Source of the DNA: Ruminococcus sp. AF31-8BH | GTDB lineage: Bacteria > Bacillota > Clostridia > Lachnospirales > Lachnospiraceae | Direction: 5' to 3' | Length of the DNA: 64,000 bases | NCBI RefSeq assembly: GCF_003460605.1 | Contig: NZ_QTVN01000001.1 | Location: 186,001 to 250,000, forward strand | In this document: piece after piece, positions 45,519 through 54,311 of the stretch | How the letters are laid out: every line of letters begins with the position of its first letter | How positions within the stretch are numbered: the stretch's first letter is position 1 | The notes under the pieces: generated by a model | The model's input: the letters and a program-made list of their open reading frames with translations, nothing else | The model's database searches: none | Told to the model about the DNA's origin: nothing | Translations under genes and position numbers: made by a program

Positions 45519-45772
45519 TTATTGTCCTCTCTTCATAATTGCCTGAGCAGGACAAGTTTCCACACATCTTCCACAGTGAAGACAATGATTCTGATCGATT
45601 TCCACCGGAATTTTACTAATATCAATACATTTCTGTGGACAGACGGAATAACATAGTTTGCAGCCAATACAGCCGTCATTGTCAGCATTCTCACCTGAAG
45701 CATTATCTTATTTTTTTCTTTAAAATTATTATCTTTATTTACATTCTCAATTTTTACAGTTTCTGTATTCAT
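45519..45772 (-). pseudogene. Small di-cluster ferredoxin with a single-base frameshift, under an FMN riboswitch
   Basis: The ATG at 45772 follows AAAGGAGA and gives MNTETVKIENVNKDNNFKEK. Restoring one base near 45707 joins this to a second frame that reads DNDGCIGCKLCYSVCPQKCI and then CLHCGRCVETCPAQAIMKRG, ending at TAA 45519. The product would be about 83 residues, the normal size of a 2[4Fe-4S] ferredoxin. As written, the first frame runs on to 45533 without Cys motifs. So the gene is inactive here, or the sequence has an error. It would carry electrons to flavin- or radical-type enzymes. Confidence 0.8.
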
Positions 45773-45777
45773 TGTTA

Positions 45778-45886
45778 TCTCCTTTCATCCGGACTTTACC
45801 GTCGGTTACGGGATTTCGCCGTATCAGCCATATGGCGCGCAGACTATACTGCCGGTCAGGAATTTCACCTTGTCCTGAAGAACTAT
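45778..45886 (-). ncRNA. FMN riboswitch (RFN element)
   Basis: On the minus strand the conserved boxes occur in order: CAGGACAAGGTGAAATTCC, TGACCGGCAGTATAGTCTGC, GATACGGCGAAATCCCG, CCGACGGTAAAGTCCGGATG. This is the RFN consensus with few changes. The 3' strand runs straight into AAAGGAGATAACA-ATG, so FMN binding would hide the ribosome binding site of the ferredoxin gene. The usual riboflavin synthesis or transport genes are absent. Confidence 0.92.
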
Positions 45887-45899
45887 TTGTATCATCACA

Positions 45900-46254
45900 A
45901 TGGAAAAACATAATGAATCAACATCCCAGTCCACAGCTCCCAATCTCCCAACCTGCCCCGTGGAGACTACCCTCACTCTCATCAGCGATAAATGGAAGGT
46001 GCTCATCCTCCGCGATCTGCTTACTGGCACCAAGCGGTTCGGTGAGCTGCGCAAATCCATCGGCACGGTATCTCAGAAGGTTCTCACCTCACAGCTTCGC
46101 CAGATGGAAGAATCCGGACTTCTCACCCGCAAGGTTTACGCCGAAGTGCCGCCAAGAGTAGAATAACACCCTGACCGAGCTTGGCTACAGCCTGAGGCCC
46201 ATCATGGATGCAATGTGGGCCTGGGGAGAAAATTATAAGAAGCAGTATTCCTAA
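45900..46254 (+). pseudogene. HxlR-family transcription regulator with a one-base insertion
   Basis: The reading [20 protein letters not shown] contains the HxlR core [20 protein letters not shown], then [20 protein letters not shown] and VPPRVE, and stops at TAA 46164. Removing one A at 46164-46166 gives YTLTELGYSLRPIMDAMWAW and GENYKKQYS, the standard end of the family, to TAA 46252. So a single insertion truncates the winged helix. The intact protein would sense redox or electrophile stress through its Cys. It is divergent from the riboswitch-ferredoxin gene. Confidence 0.85.
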
Positions 46255-46306
46255 ATTTATTCCATAATCAAAGAAAGAAATAAATCAAATTACTTTTCAC
46301 GCATAA

Positions 46307-46346
46307 AAAAATCCGGAACTTTGACAAAGAATTAAAGTTCCGGATT
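46307..46346. terminator. Terminator after the HxlR remnant
   Basis: ATCCGGAACTTT (46311-46322) and AAAGTTCCGGAT (46334-46345) form a perfect 12-pair stem with A and T runs on each side. Confidence 0.85.
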
Positions 46347-46373
46347 TTATCCTTATAATCTGAATTGTTCTCC

Positions 46374-46416
46374 GGAAATGTCCCTGCATTCCACATAGAA
46401 TGTTAGAGACATTTCC
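46374..46416. repeat. Imperfect inverted repeat
   Basis: GGAAATGTC and GACATTTCC enclose further partial pairing. No T tract follows, so a terminator is not assured. It lies below the small Gly/His-rich gene. Confidence 0.4.
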
Positions 46417-46457
46417 AGTCATCAAATTCCAATTCTAATATTTTCTCTGTAAATCAT

Positions 46458-46679
46458 TTACCATCTTGGACCAGGGCCAAATGGGCCGCCAGGACCTCTG
46501 TGTCCGCCAGGGCCGTGATCAAAAGGGCCGCCGCACATAGGACCATGAGGGCCTCTCGGGCCACCCATCGGAGGTCCAAAGAACGGGCCGTGATGATGGT
46601 GATACGGGCCAAAGCCTCTGTAGCGACGCGGTCTGCAAATTGCCATGAGAATTAAAACGATTATAATAAGTGTTAACAT
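46458..46679 (-). CDS. Small membrane-anchored Gly/Pro/His-rich protein
   Basis: This 73-residue protein starts with a single hydrophobic span (MLTLIIIVLILMAICRPRR) followed by a low-complexity tail with HHHHGPFFGPPMGG and repeated GP, GG and H. The start at 46679 has GGAGG about nine bases upstream; a longer reading from 46694 overlaps that site. The tail could bind metals or wall polymers. No family is recognised. Confidence 0.65.
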   Translation of the reverse strand: MLTLIIIVLILMAICRPRRYRGFGPYHHHHGPFFGPPMGGPRGPHGPMCGGPFDHGPGGHRGPGGPFGPGPRW

Positions 46680-46735
46680 AATTTTTTCCTCCATTTTTTC
46701 TATCTAATCAATAATTTAGCTTGCCATTCAAAATT

Positions 46736-47155
46736 TTAATACTGCTTCAGTCTCCTGAGAATCTGCTCCACCTGTGCAATCGCGTCATCGACCTGACGCT
46801 TTGCATCATTGATTTTCGACTGTACCAGCCAGTCGGCAACCACGCCGTCCCAGAAGAAATCGGCAAAGGTAAGAAAACCGCCGCAGTCAATTGACAAATC
46901 CGTATTGATCGTCACGTCCCTAAGCTCTTTCTGGAACTTCTTCAGATCATACTTGGCATTTTCCATCAGGTGGGAAGCGTTATCCATTTTGGAATGCTTG
47001 ATCAGGTTTGTAATAAATCCGCCTCCAAACAAATCCACAATTCCCCAGTTCCCAGCTTTCTGAAGTTCTTCCCTTGCTGTCCTCAGGCTGCACAATGCGT
47101 TTTCACCAGCCTGTATCGCTTCACTCATTTCTTTCTGTAAATTGTAACCTTCCAT
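46736..47155 (-). CDS. Conserved-type hypothetical protein, helical
   Basis: This 139-residue protein is predicted helical, with an N-terminal helix (LQKEMSEAIQAGENALCSLR) and a C-terminal coiled-coil-like helix (KINDAKRQVDDAIAQVEQIL). Between are two Gly/aromatic segments (NWGIVDLFGGGFITNLIKHS and GGFLTFADFFWDGVVADWLV) that look like a duplication. No signal peptide or catalytic motif is seen. The ATG has GGAA upstream. I do not recognise a function. Confidence 0.65.
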   Translation of the reverse strand: MEGYNLQKEMSEAIQAGENALCSLRTAREELQKAGNWGIVDLFGGGFITNLIKHSKMDNASHLMENAKYDLKKFQKELRDVTINTDLSIDCGGFLTFADFFWDGVVADWLVQSKINDAKRQVDDAIAQVEQILRRLKQY

Positions 47156-47410
47156 TTCATTTCCCTCTTCTTTCGTGTTATACTAAATCCAGTCCGGAAA
47201 GCCAGTTTAAAAAGCTTTCTGTAATCTTTAACAGATGTTGTATTGAACTTTATGGGATGATTATAGTGTTTTTGCCTGGGAAAATACACCGCATTTATTG
47301 CGGAATAACCCCAATTATTCCGCAGACGCTGCGTAATATGAATTTCAACGCAGCACAAAAAACCAAACGCATCCGAAATGTTCGTAATACAGCAGGGAAA
47401 GGAAAAATCC

Positions 47411-47887
47411 ATGGGAAGAAAATCCACCAGAGAAAATAAAACCATTTACCAGCAATTGCGTGAGGAAGACAACCTCCCCCGGGAAAAAGCCTCTGAACTT
47501 CTCGCATTTATTTCCGAGGACCGCTTAGAGCGCATCGAAAATGAGAAGGTACAGCCTGCCCCCGAGGACGTGATCCGCATGTCCCAGGTTTACAATGCCC
47601 CGGAGCTTTGCAACTACTACTGCTCACATGAATGTCCGATCGGTATGAAATACGTTCCTTCTATAGAGATGACCGAGCTTCCAGCAATCATTCTGGAAAC
47701 CGTTGCCTCCTTAAATGCGGTCTACCCACTTACCAACCGCCTCATTGAAATATCCAGAGATGGGAAAATCTCCGAGGACGAAATTCCTGATTTTTCCAAT
47801 ATACAGGAGAATCTGGAGAAAGTTTCCCGGGCTATTGAAGCACTTCAGCTGTGGGTAGAGAAGGAAGTGCCCGCCAACCAGAATTAG
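47411..47887 (+). CDS. XRE-type helix-turn-helix regulator
   Basis: This 158-residue protein has an N-terminal helix-turn-helix (LREEDNLPREKASELLAFIS, then EDRLERIENEKVQPAPEDV) and a cysteine cluster CNYYCSHECPIG near residue 70. The C-terminal helical part probably dimerises. The start at 47411 is preceded by AGGAAA, while the ATG at 47378 lacks support. The Cys cluster suggests metal or redox sensing. The target genes are unknown. Confidence 0.78.
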   Translation: MGRKSTRENKTIYQQLREEDNLPREKASELLAFISEDRLERIENEKVQPAPEDVIRMSQVYNAPELCNYYCSHECPIGMKYVPSIEMTELPAIILETVASLNAVYPLTNRLIEISRDGKISEDEIPDFSNIQENLEKVSRAIEALQLWVEKEVPANQN

Positions 47888-47912
47888 ACTTCATATGCGC
47901 CTGTTTTCCTCC

Positions 47913-47953
47913 TTGACTTGTTTAAATCAATAGTTTAAAATGTTTAAATATAA
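47913..47953 (+). promoter_or_regulatory. Promoter and candidate operators of the LacI-family gene
   Basis: TTGACT (47913-47918) and TAAAAT (47936-47941) are 17 bases apart. The spacer and downstream bases hold TTTAAA three times (GTTTAAATC, AGTTTAAAAT, GTTTAAATAT). The same core appears upstream of the symporter gene, suggesting autoregulation. Confidence 0.6.
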
Positions 47954-48029
47954 ACATGAGTAAACCATACAGCTCCACCCGTAAGCAATTTTCACCAACC
48001 ACATTTTCCCCGGAAAGGCAGGTATCCCT

Positions 48030-49058
48030 ATGAAAATAAAAATGGTCGATGTCGCCAGACATCTTGGCATTTCCAAAGCCACCGTCTCCCTCGCAGTCAA
48101 CGGCAAACCCGGCGTAAACGAACAGACCCGCCAGAAGGTTTTGGAATGCATAAAAGAACTGGAAAACAACGGCGGCGTGTTCCCGGAAAACTCCTCCTTC
48201 CAGAGTCCCGACGCACCGCACCGTCTGATCAAGGTGCTCATCATCAACCACCGCAAACAGGTTGTCTGCGACCCGGAGCTGGATTTGTGGACCGAAGTTC
48301 TGCGCACCTTTGACACAGAAGCAAGAACCCGCGGCTATCTCTACGGCCTTTCCTACATTAATGAAACGGAATACGAAACCAATGTGGTTATCGAAGAATG
48401 CAACACCGAGCTTGTTGCCGGCGTCATTGTTTTTGCCACGGAAATGCAGCCTGCTGACTATCCCATTCTGGAAAAAATCAACAAGCCCATTGTCCTTTAC
48501 GACTACGAAGCCCCCGACGGCAAATACAACAGCGTCTGCATCGACAATGAAAGCGCGGTGAAAAACAGCCTGAACCTTCTGTACCAGGCAGGTGCATCCG
48601 ATATCAAATACCTGTGCACCGGCAAAAGTATCTACAATTTCCAGAAACGGCGTGATGCTTTCCGCAACACCATGATCGGCAACGACCACATGCCCGCCAA
48701 AAGCGATATCATAAAGCTTGGCCACAACATTCCCACAATTACCGAAAATATGCTCACCTGGCTGGAGCACAATCCCCTCCCGGAAGGATTTCTTTTTGAA
48801 AACTACCAGATTTCCATTGGCGTCACCACTGCCCTTCGCAAACGTGGAATTAAATTTCCAGACCGTGTAAAAGCCATTGGCATTGACGAGATTCCGGATT
48901 ACATCCTTTCCGGTGCCAAGCTGACTCAGGTCAGAATCCCTCATGCTGAGCGCGCTGCCATGGCCATGGACCTGCTGGACAAAGAAATCCATCAGCAGTG
49001 GACTACCCGGGTCAAAATCTACGCACAGCCAGATATTCTGCTGAGACAAAGCCTGTAA
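48030..49058 (+). CDS. LacI/GalR-family transcription repressor
   Basis: This 342-residue protein has the LacI DNA-binding helix-turn-helix and hinge at its N-terminus (MVDVARHLGISKATVSLAVN, then KPGVNEQTR). A periplasmic-binding-like ligand domain follows, with the late segment VKAIGIDEIPDYILSGAKLT. It should control the downstream symporter and glycosidase genes and itself through TTTAAA-based operators. The inducer is unknown. The ribosome binding site is weak but the ATG is the first in frame. Confidence 0.93.
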   Translation: MKIKMVDVARHLGISKATVSLAVNGKPGVNEQTRQKVLECIKELENNGGVFPENSSFQSPDAPHRLIKVLIINHRKQVVCDPELDLWTEVLRTFDTEARTRGYLYGLSYINETEYETNVVIEECNTELVAGVIVFATEMQPADYPILEKINKPIVLYDYEAPDGKYNSVCIDNESAVKNSLNLLYQAGASDIKYLCTGKSIYNFQKRRDAFRNTMIGNDHMPAKSDIIKLGHNIPTITENMLTWLEHNPLPEGFLFENYQISIGVTTALRKRGIKFPDRVKAIGIDEIPDYILSGAKLTQVRIPHAERAAMAMDLLDKEIHQQWTTRVKIYAQPDILLRQSL

Positions 49059-49081
49059 ACAAACACCCTCATCCAGGGCGG

Positions 49082-49103
49082 ATTTAAACAGAATCGTTTA
49101 AAT
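49082..49103. promoter_or_regulatory. LacI-type operator
   Basis: ATTTAAAC-AGAATC-GTTTAAAT is a perfect inverted repeat with eight-base arms, about 110 bases upstream of the symporter promoter. Confidence 0.65.
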
Positions 49104-49189
49104 TCGTCCTATTTTTACATCATTATGTTCAAATTCCACAGAATTCCTTTATATAAAACAGAGAAAACCCTGTTTTTGTGATTATTCTG

Positions 49190-49231
49190 TTGAATTTTTG
49201 TTGAATTATGATTAAAATATAGTTTTAAAAC
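49190..49231 (+). promoter_or_regulatory. Promoter of the symporter-hydrolase operon with adjacent operator
   Basis: TTGAAT (49190-49195) and TAAAAT (49213-49218) are 17 bases apart. The palindrome GTTTTAAAAC (49222-49231) lies at the likely transcription start. An ACGGAGG site follows before the ATG at 49263. Confidence 0.65.
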
Positions 49232-49262
49232 AAGTTTAAGAAAACGTACGGAGGTAAACAAA

Positions 49263-50642
49263 ATGAAAGGCACAGAAAATGCATACGAAGGCGAAAACCG
49301 TTCCCTGCATATGAAAGAACGTATCGGCTACGGCGTCGGTGATTTCGCAAACAACATGATGTACACACCAGTCAACTCCTTCTTCACCTATTTCCTCACA
49401 AATGTTGCAGGACTTGGCGCAGGTGTGGTTTGAACCATTCTTCTGATCTCCCGTCTCCTGGACGGCGTCAGCGACCTGATCGTTGGTTCCCTGATGGAAA
49501 AGATCCACAGCAAACACGGTAAAGCAAGACCCTGGCTTCTGTGGTGGTGCATTCCATTTGCAGTGTCACTTGTTCTCATGTTCACAGCACCGGATTTTGG
49601 AACCACAGGTAAAATCATCTATGCGTTCCTCACTTACAACCTGGCAGTAACTGTTGTATACACAGCGATCAACCTGCCATTCGGTTCCCTTGCAGCTCTT
49701 ATGACCAAGAACCAAACCGAGCGCGGCTATCTGAATATTTCCAAAATGGTATTTGCATTTGGCGGCGGTATGGTCGTAAACGCAGCAACTCTTCCACTTG
49801 TTAAATATTTCGGAAATGATTCTTCCGCATGGCAGAAAACATTCCTGATCTACGGTGTCGTTGCGATCATCTTTTTCCTGATCGTATTCTTCACCACCAA
49901 AGAAGCAGTTACCGAAGAAGCAAAGAAAGCCGGATCTGAAGAAAAAGTCAACATCCCACAGGCTCTGAAAAGCCTTATTAAAAACAAATATTGGATGATT
50001 CTTCTTGCAATCTTCTTTTTAAACAGCGTAGTAAACGCTTTTATCGGTGTAAACGTATACTATGCACAGTACATTATGAACGATGACAGCTTGGTTGGAA
50101 ACCTTTCCATTTTCCAGAACATCGCTTCCTTCGCAGCATTTGCAATATGCACAGGTATCATCCGCAAGATTGGTAAACAGAAAATCGCCATCTCCGGTGT
50201 TGCAATTTCCTTCATCGGATATGCAATGGTACTATTAAATCCAACCAGCTATGCAGTTCTTTACATTGCAGCAATCATCAAAGGTGTTGGAAACGCAGCT
50301 CTTTCCGGTGTTATGTACGGAATGCTTGCTGACACAGTTGAGTACAACGACTGGAAATCCGGCATCCGCGCAGAGGGCCTTGTTTTCAGCGCAAACTCCA
50401 TCGGACAGAAAATCGGTTCCGGTATCGGCTCCGCAGTTCTTGGCTGGGTACTTGCAGCATTTGGTTTCGTAAGCTCCTCCGCTGCACAGCCAGCTTCCGC
50501 AATCAGCGGAATCCGCGTCATCTTCTTATATGTACCGCTTGTTGTGTTCGCGATCATGTTCATCATCCTGTTATTCTACAAGCTGGACAAAGAGTATGGA
50601 CATATTGTAGAAGACCTGGAGAAGCGTGCTAAGAGAGCATAA
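49263..50642 (+). pseudogene. GPH-family (MelB-like) glycoside:cation symporter with a premature TGA
   Basis: From ATG 49263 the frame gives MKERIGYGVGDFANNMMYTP and AGLGAGVV, then TGA at 49431-49433 (codon 57), then TILLISRLLDGVSDLIVGSL. MelB-type proteins have a small residue (Gly) here, so GGA to TGA is the likely change. The rest of the 12-span transporter is open to the end at 50642, including GYLNISKMV and VEYNDWKSGIRAEG. Restart at ATG 49494 would lack the first two helices. The gene is probably a recent null, unless the base is wrong. Confidence 0.87.
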
Positions 50643-50668
50643 AAGTTTTCAAAAAGAAGGGAAAAATT

Positions 50669-52177
50669 ATGGCAAAAACAGTAGAAAAATATAAAGTATT
50701 TGACCTGGAACTTTCCGGAACATCCCAGGGAAATCCATTTCAGGATGTACAGCTTACCGCTGATTTTTCCAATGGAATCCAGAAGCTTACCGTAAAAGGT
50801 TTTTACAAAGATCAGGGAAAATATGGCATCCGTTTCATGCCTCAGGCAGAAGGTAACTGGACTTATGAGACACACAGCAGCGACCCGCAGTTGGACGGCC
50901 AGACAGGTGAATTTCTCTGCACACCAGCCGCAGCAGGCAACCATGGACGTGTGTGCCTGAAAAAAGATGTACTTCCAAAGAAGGAAGTAAACTTCTATGT
51001 AACAGAAGATGAATTCCATTTTGCATACGAGGACGGCACCAGATTCCAGCCTTTTGGAACCACCTGCTACGCATGGGTCAACCAGTCCGAACAGGTGCAG
51101 GAGCAGACTTTGGAAACACTGAAAAACGCTCCTTTTAACAAGATCAGAATGTGTATTTTCCCAAAATTCTACACCTACAACACCACAGATCCGGAAAGAT
51201 ATGCATTCCAGGGAAACGCAAAAGACGGCTTTGATTTCTCCAGATTTGATAATGTGTTCTTTGAAAATCTGGAAAAAAGAATCCAGCAGCTGGACGAGCT
51301 TGGCATCGAAGCAGACATCATTCTTCTTCATCCATACGACCGCTGGGGCTTTTCCAAAATGACAAAGGAGCAGGATATTTTCTACTTATCCTATGCTGCA
51401 AGACGTCTTTCCCACTTCAAAAATATCTGGTGGTCCATGGCAAATGAATACGATCTGATGCCTCAGAAAACCGTAGAAGACTGGGATACTTACGCAAGAG
51501 TTGTAATGGAAAATGACCCGTACGGACACCTTCGTTCCATCCACAACTGCGTTCCTCTTTTTGACCACAACAGATCCTGGATCACACATGTAAGCGTTCA
51601 GCGTGTAGATGTTTACAAGACCGCAGAAATGGTTACAGACTGGAGAAACCAGTACCGCAAGCCTGTGATTGTAGACGAAGTTGGATACGAAGGAAACATT
51701 GATTTCGGATGGGGCTGCCTGACTGCACAGGAGCTGACCAGACGCTTCTGGGAAGGCTGCATGCGCGGCGGATATCTGTCCCACGGCGAGACCTATGTGG
51801 ACCAGGGCGACCAGATCTGGTGGGCTCACGGCGGCACCCTTCACGGGGAAAGCACAGCCAGAATTGCCTTCCTGAAAGAGCAGATGGCTCAGCTTCCAGA
51901 TGACATCCAGCCTCTTACTCTCACCCCGGAAAACCACGAAGAAAACTGGGATTCCGTATGCCTCCACGACGGCGAAAGCTACTTCCTGTACTACTACGGC
52001 TTCTTCCGCCCACTGTACCGCAACTACACGCTGCCAGCTGGAAAGAAGTACAAGATTGAACTGATCGACACCTGGAATATGACCACAGAAGAACTTCCGG
52101 AAGTTTATGAAGGAAAAATTCGGATTAAGATGGGGGCTAGACAGTATATGGCGGTGAGGATGAAAGAAGTGAAATAA
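50669..52177 (+). CDS. DUF5060/DUF4038 (apiosidase-like) glycoside hydrolase, paralogue A
   Basis: This 502-residue cytoplasmic protein has an N-terminal beta-sandwich (DUF5060-like, to about residue 110), a TIM-barrel resembling the apiosidase-like DUF4038 group, and a small C-terminal beta domain. Likely catalytic residues are Glu in WWSMANEYDL near 258 and Glu in VIVDEVGYEG near 335. It follows the broken symporter gene by 26 bases with an AGAAGGGA site, under the LacI regulator. The substrate is not known. A convergent gene at 52397-53929 encodes a clear paralogue. Confidence 0.82.
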   Translation: MAKTVEKYKVFDLELSGTSQGNPFQDVQLTADFSNGIQKLTVKGFYKDQGKYGIRFMPQAEGNWTYETHSSDPQLDGQTGEFLCTPAAAGNHGRVCLKKDVLPKKEVNFYVTEDEFHFAYEDGTRFQPFGTTCYAWVNQSEQVQEQTLETLKNAPFNKIRMCIFPKFYTYNTTDPERYAFQGNAKDGFDFSRFDNVFFENLEKRIQQLDELGIEADIILLHPYDRWGFSKMTKEQDIFYLSYAARRLSHFKNIWWSMANEYDLMPQKTVEDWDTYARVVMENDPYGHLRSIHNCVPLFDHNRSWITHVSVQRVDVYKTAEMVTDWRNQYRKPVIVDEVGYEGNIDFGWGCLTAQELTRRFWEGCMRGGYLSHGETYVDQGDQIWWAHGGTLHGESTARIAFLKEQMAQLPDDIQPLTLTPENHEENWDSVCLHDGESYFLYYYGFFRPLYRNYTLPAGKKYKIELIDTWNMTTEELPEVYEGKIRIKMGARQYMAVRMKEVK

Positions 52178-52293
52178 CTGCCGCGGATAGGCGCTGTCGC
52201 AGAAAGTTATTGCTAACGCATATCTGAAAAGTTCGTATAATATATGTATCACGATCTATGAAAAATATCGTTTAAGTAAAAACGATGTAAGTT

Positions 52294-52340
52294 GGCCGAT
52301 CATTTATGTGCTTTTTATCGCACAAGTGATCGGCCTTATT
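52294..52340 (+). terminator. Terminator between the convergent hydrolase genes
   Basis: GGCCGATCA (52294-52302) and TGATCGGCC (52327-52335) form a perfect stem with an inner GTGC/GCAC. TTATTT follows on the plus strand. Confidence 0.75.
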
Positions 52341-52396
52341 TCATACAAAATCTAATATTGGAGCTGAAATATTTGCATCATCATTCCAGCTGCCTT

Positions 52397-53929
52397 TTAC
52401 TTTACAGCTTTAATTCTCACCGCAATATATTCCTTGCCTGGAAGCTGGACGCGGAATTGTCCTTTGTGGATTCCGCCGTCTGTGATGGTCATTTCCCAGG
52501 TATCAATGATTTCTACCTGATACTCTGTGGTATCGTCGAAATAGAAGTCACGGAAGCTTGGGCGCATAAATGTATAGTAATAAATGAAATAGTCTTTTCT
52601 TGCCGGGAAGCCAGCTGCGCGGCAGGCAACTTCATCCCATTTGCATGGCATTGGTTCTACGCCAAGACCTGGGGTTTCTTCCATAATTTTTGCCAGGAAT
52701 TTAATGCGCTCCGGGGAGGTTCCGTGCAGAACTCCGCCGTGTGACCACCAGAGAATGCGGTCCGGGCTGAGGTAAGTTTCACCGTGTCCCGGATATCCGC
52801 CGCGGCAGAATGCCTCCCAGAATCTTCTGGTCATTTCTTCTCCGCTGATGTTTCCCCAGCCAAACTGAATGTTTCCTTCATAGCAGATTTCATCCAGAAC
52901 GACTGGCTTGTGGTACTTCTCACGCCACTCGTTTACCAGCTCGGAGGAACGGTAGGTTTCGGTTCGCTGGATGCTGCAGTGAGTTACCCATGGCAGGTTA
53001 TAGTCGTAGTAAGCTTTGCAGTTGTGGATGGATCTCAGGTGGTGATATGGATCTTTTTCGCAGATGATTGCGGCATATCTTTCCCAGTCTGCGAGAGTTT
53101 TCTCATGCATCAAATCGTACTCATTGGCCAGTGACCACCATACATTGCGATATGCGGAAAAACGTGCCAGAACATATTTCCAGTAGCGGTCGTCATCTTC
53201 TGCCTTCATCATGGAAAATCCCCATCTATCGTATGGATGCATTACGATCAGATCTGCCTGGATGCCAAGGGCCATCAGCTTCTTAATACATTCTTCAATG
53301 TGCTGGAAATGTGCTGGATTAAATCTGGTAAAGTCCCAGTCATTTCCAGGTGCACAGCCGTTGTATTCGGCGAAATTGTTCTCATTTAATTCAGAAGTGT
53401 CGCAGGGTGTTCCCTCATACGGGTAGGTGATTGGCTCGTGAAGGTTGTAATCGTAGTGCTTCGGGAAAATGCAGAAACGGATTTTGTTAAACGCATTTTC
53501 TTCCAGGGTTTTCAGGGTCTGCTCCTGAAGCTTTTCATTCTGCAGGTTCCATACATAACAGGTAGTTCCAATACAATGATAAGGCTTGCCATCCTCGTAA
53601 GCCAGGTAATAGGTTCCGGCTACGCGGACTGGACCGTGGTTGTCTGCGGAAGGGGCTACAGCTTCAAAACTGCCGCTGACTTCTTCTGCGCTTTCTGTCT
53701 GGAAGGAAGATTCGATTTTAAATGTATATGTATCCACAAAAGATGGCATAAATCTTACTTTATAAACACCGTCTCCATCATAGAAACCGTCTACTGTTTT
53801 CTTCTCATTTTTACACTCAAAAGTTCCCTTGATCCACTGGTCGCAGAAAGGATTCCCCTCCTTCGGCCCCTTAACTGCAACCTCAAGGGTTCCCCATTTT
53901 TCCACAGTTTTTGCATAGTTCATTTCCAT
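52397..53929 (-). CDS. DUF5060/DUF4038 (apiosidase-like) glycoside hydrolase, paralogue B
   Basis: This 510-residue enzyme shares domain order and key segments with the convergent paralogue: YEDGKPYHCIGTTCYVWNLQ, MHPYDRWGFSMM, WWSLANEYDLMHEKT (acid/base Glu) and VVLDEICYEGNIQFGWG (nucleophile Glu). It carries a 20-residue insert near residue 175 (around CDTSELNENNFAEYNGC) absent from paralogue A. An AGGAG site lies before the ATG. It is transcribed toward its paralogue, so the pair is not a simple tandem duplication. No signal peptide is present. Confidence 0.82.
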   Translation of the reverse strand: MEMNYAKTVEKWGTLEVAVKGPKEGNPFCDQWIKGTFECKNEKKTVDGFYDGDGVYKVRFMPSFVDTYTFKIESSFQTESAEEVSGSFEAVAPSADNHGPVRVAGTYYLAYEDGKPYHCIGTTCYVWNLQNEKLQEQTLKTLEENAFNKIRFCIFPKHYDYNLHEPITYPYEGTPCDTSELNENNFAEYNGCAPGNDWDFTRFNPAHFQHIEECIKKLMALGIQADLIVMHPYDRWGFSMMKAEDDDRYWKYVLARFSAYRNVWWSLANEYDLMHEKTLADWERYAAIICEKDPYHHLRSIHNCKAYYDYNLPWVTHCSIQRTETYRSSELVNEWREKYHKPVVLDEICYEGNIQFGWGNISGEEMTRRFWEAFCRGGYPGHGETYLSPDRILWWSHGGVLHGTSPERIKFLAKIMEETPGLGVEPMPCKWDEVACRAAGFPARKDYFIYYYTFMRPSFRDFYFDDTTEYQVEIIDTWEMTITDGGIHKGQFRVQLPGKEYIAVRIKAVK

Positions 53930-53975
53930 AATCAGATACTCCTTTTACTAAAAAATTTCTTTTTCCATAAACATA

Positions 53976-54023
53976 AAAACCCATGTTTCCTGCTACCATA
54001 ATACGCCAGGAAACATGGGTTTT
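53976..54023. repeat. Long inverted repeat upstream of paralogue B
   Basis: AAAACCCATGTTTCCTG and CAGGAAACATGGGTTTT form a perfect 17-pair stem. It lies upstream of the gene at 53929, where a terminator of a more distant transcript or an operator is possible. Confidence 0.7.
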
Positions 54024-54311
54024 GCAATGGAACTTTATTAAGAAAATGTAGGAATTTATTAACCAAAAAGAGCAATCCTTTCATTATTTGTTTCAAACTT
54101 TAACTGCTCCTTTTAGCTTTTATATTATTCTTGACAAATTCATTTTAACAGGTTTTAATATATTAATAGACGTACTTTATTCGTATTTTGAGATGATATT
54201 TACGAGAAAAAAGAGGATCATAGCACCTTGACAATATAATATACTTAACCGGGTAGCCGGGGGACGTGCTTTCACTCGATCTGGACACCTTACCAGAAGG
54301 GAGTAATCATT

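Noticed and set aside
47922..49049. A 375-codon minus-strand open frame
   Set aside because: It is antisense to the LacI-family gene, which has a complete helix-turn-helix and ligand domain.
51386..52252. A 288-codon minus-strand open frame
   Set aside because: It is a shadow of the hydrolase gene at 50669-52177.
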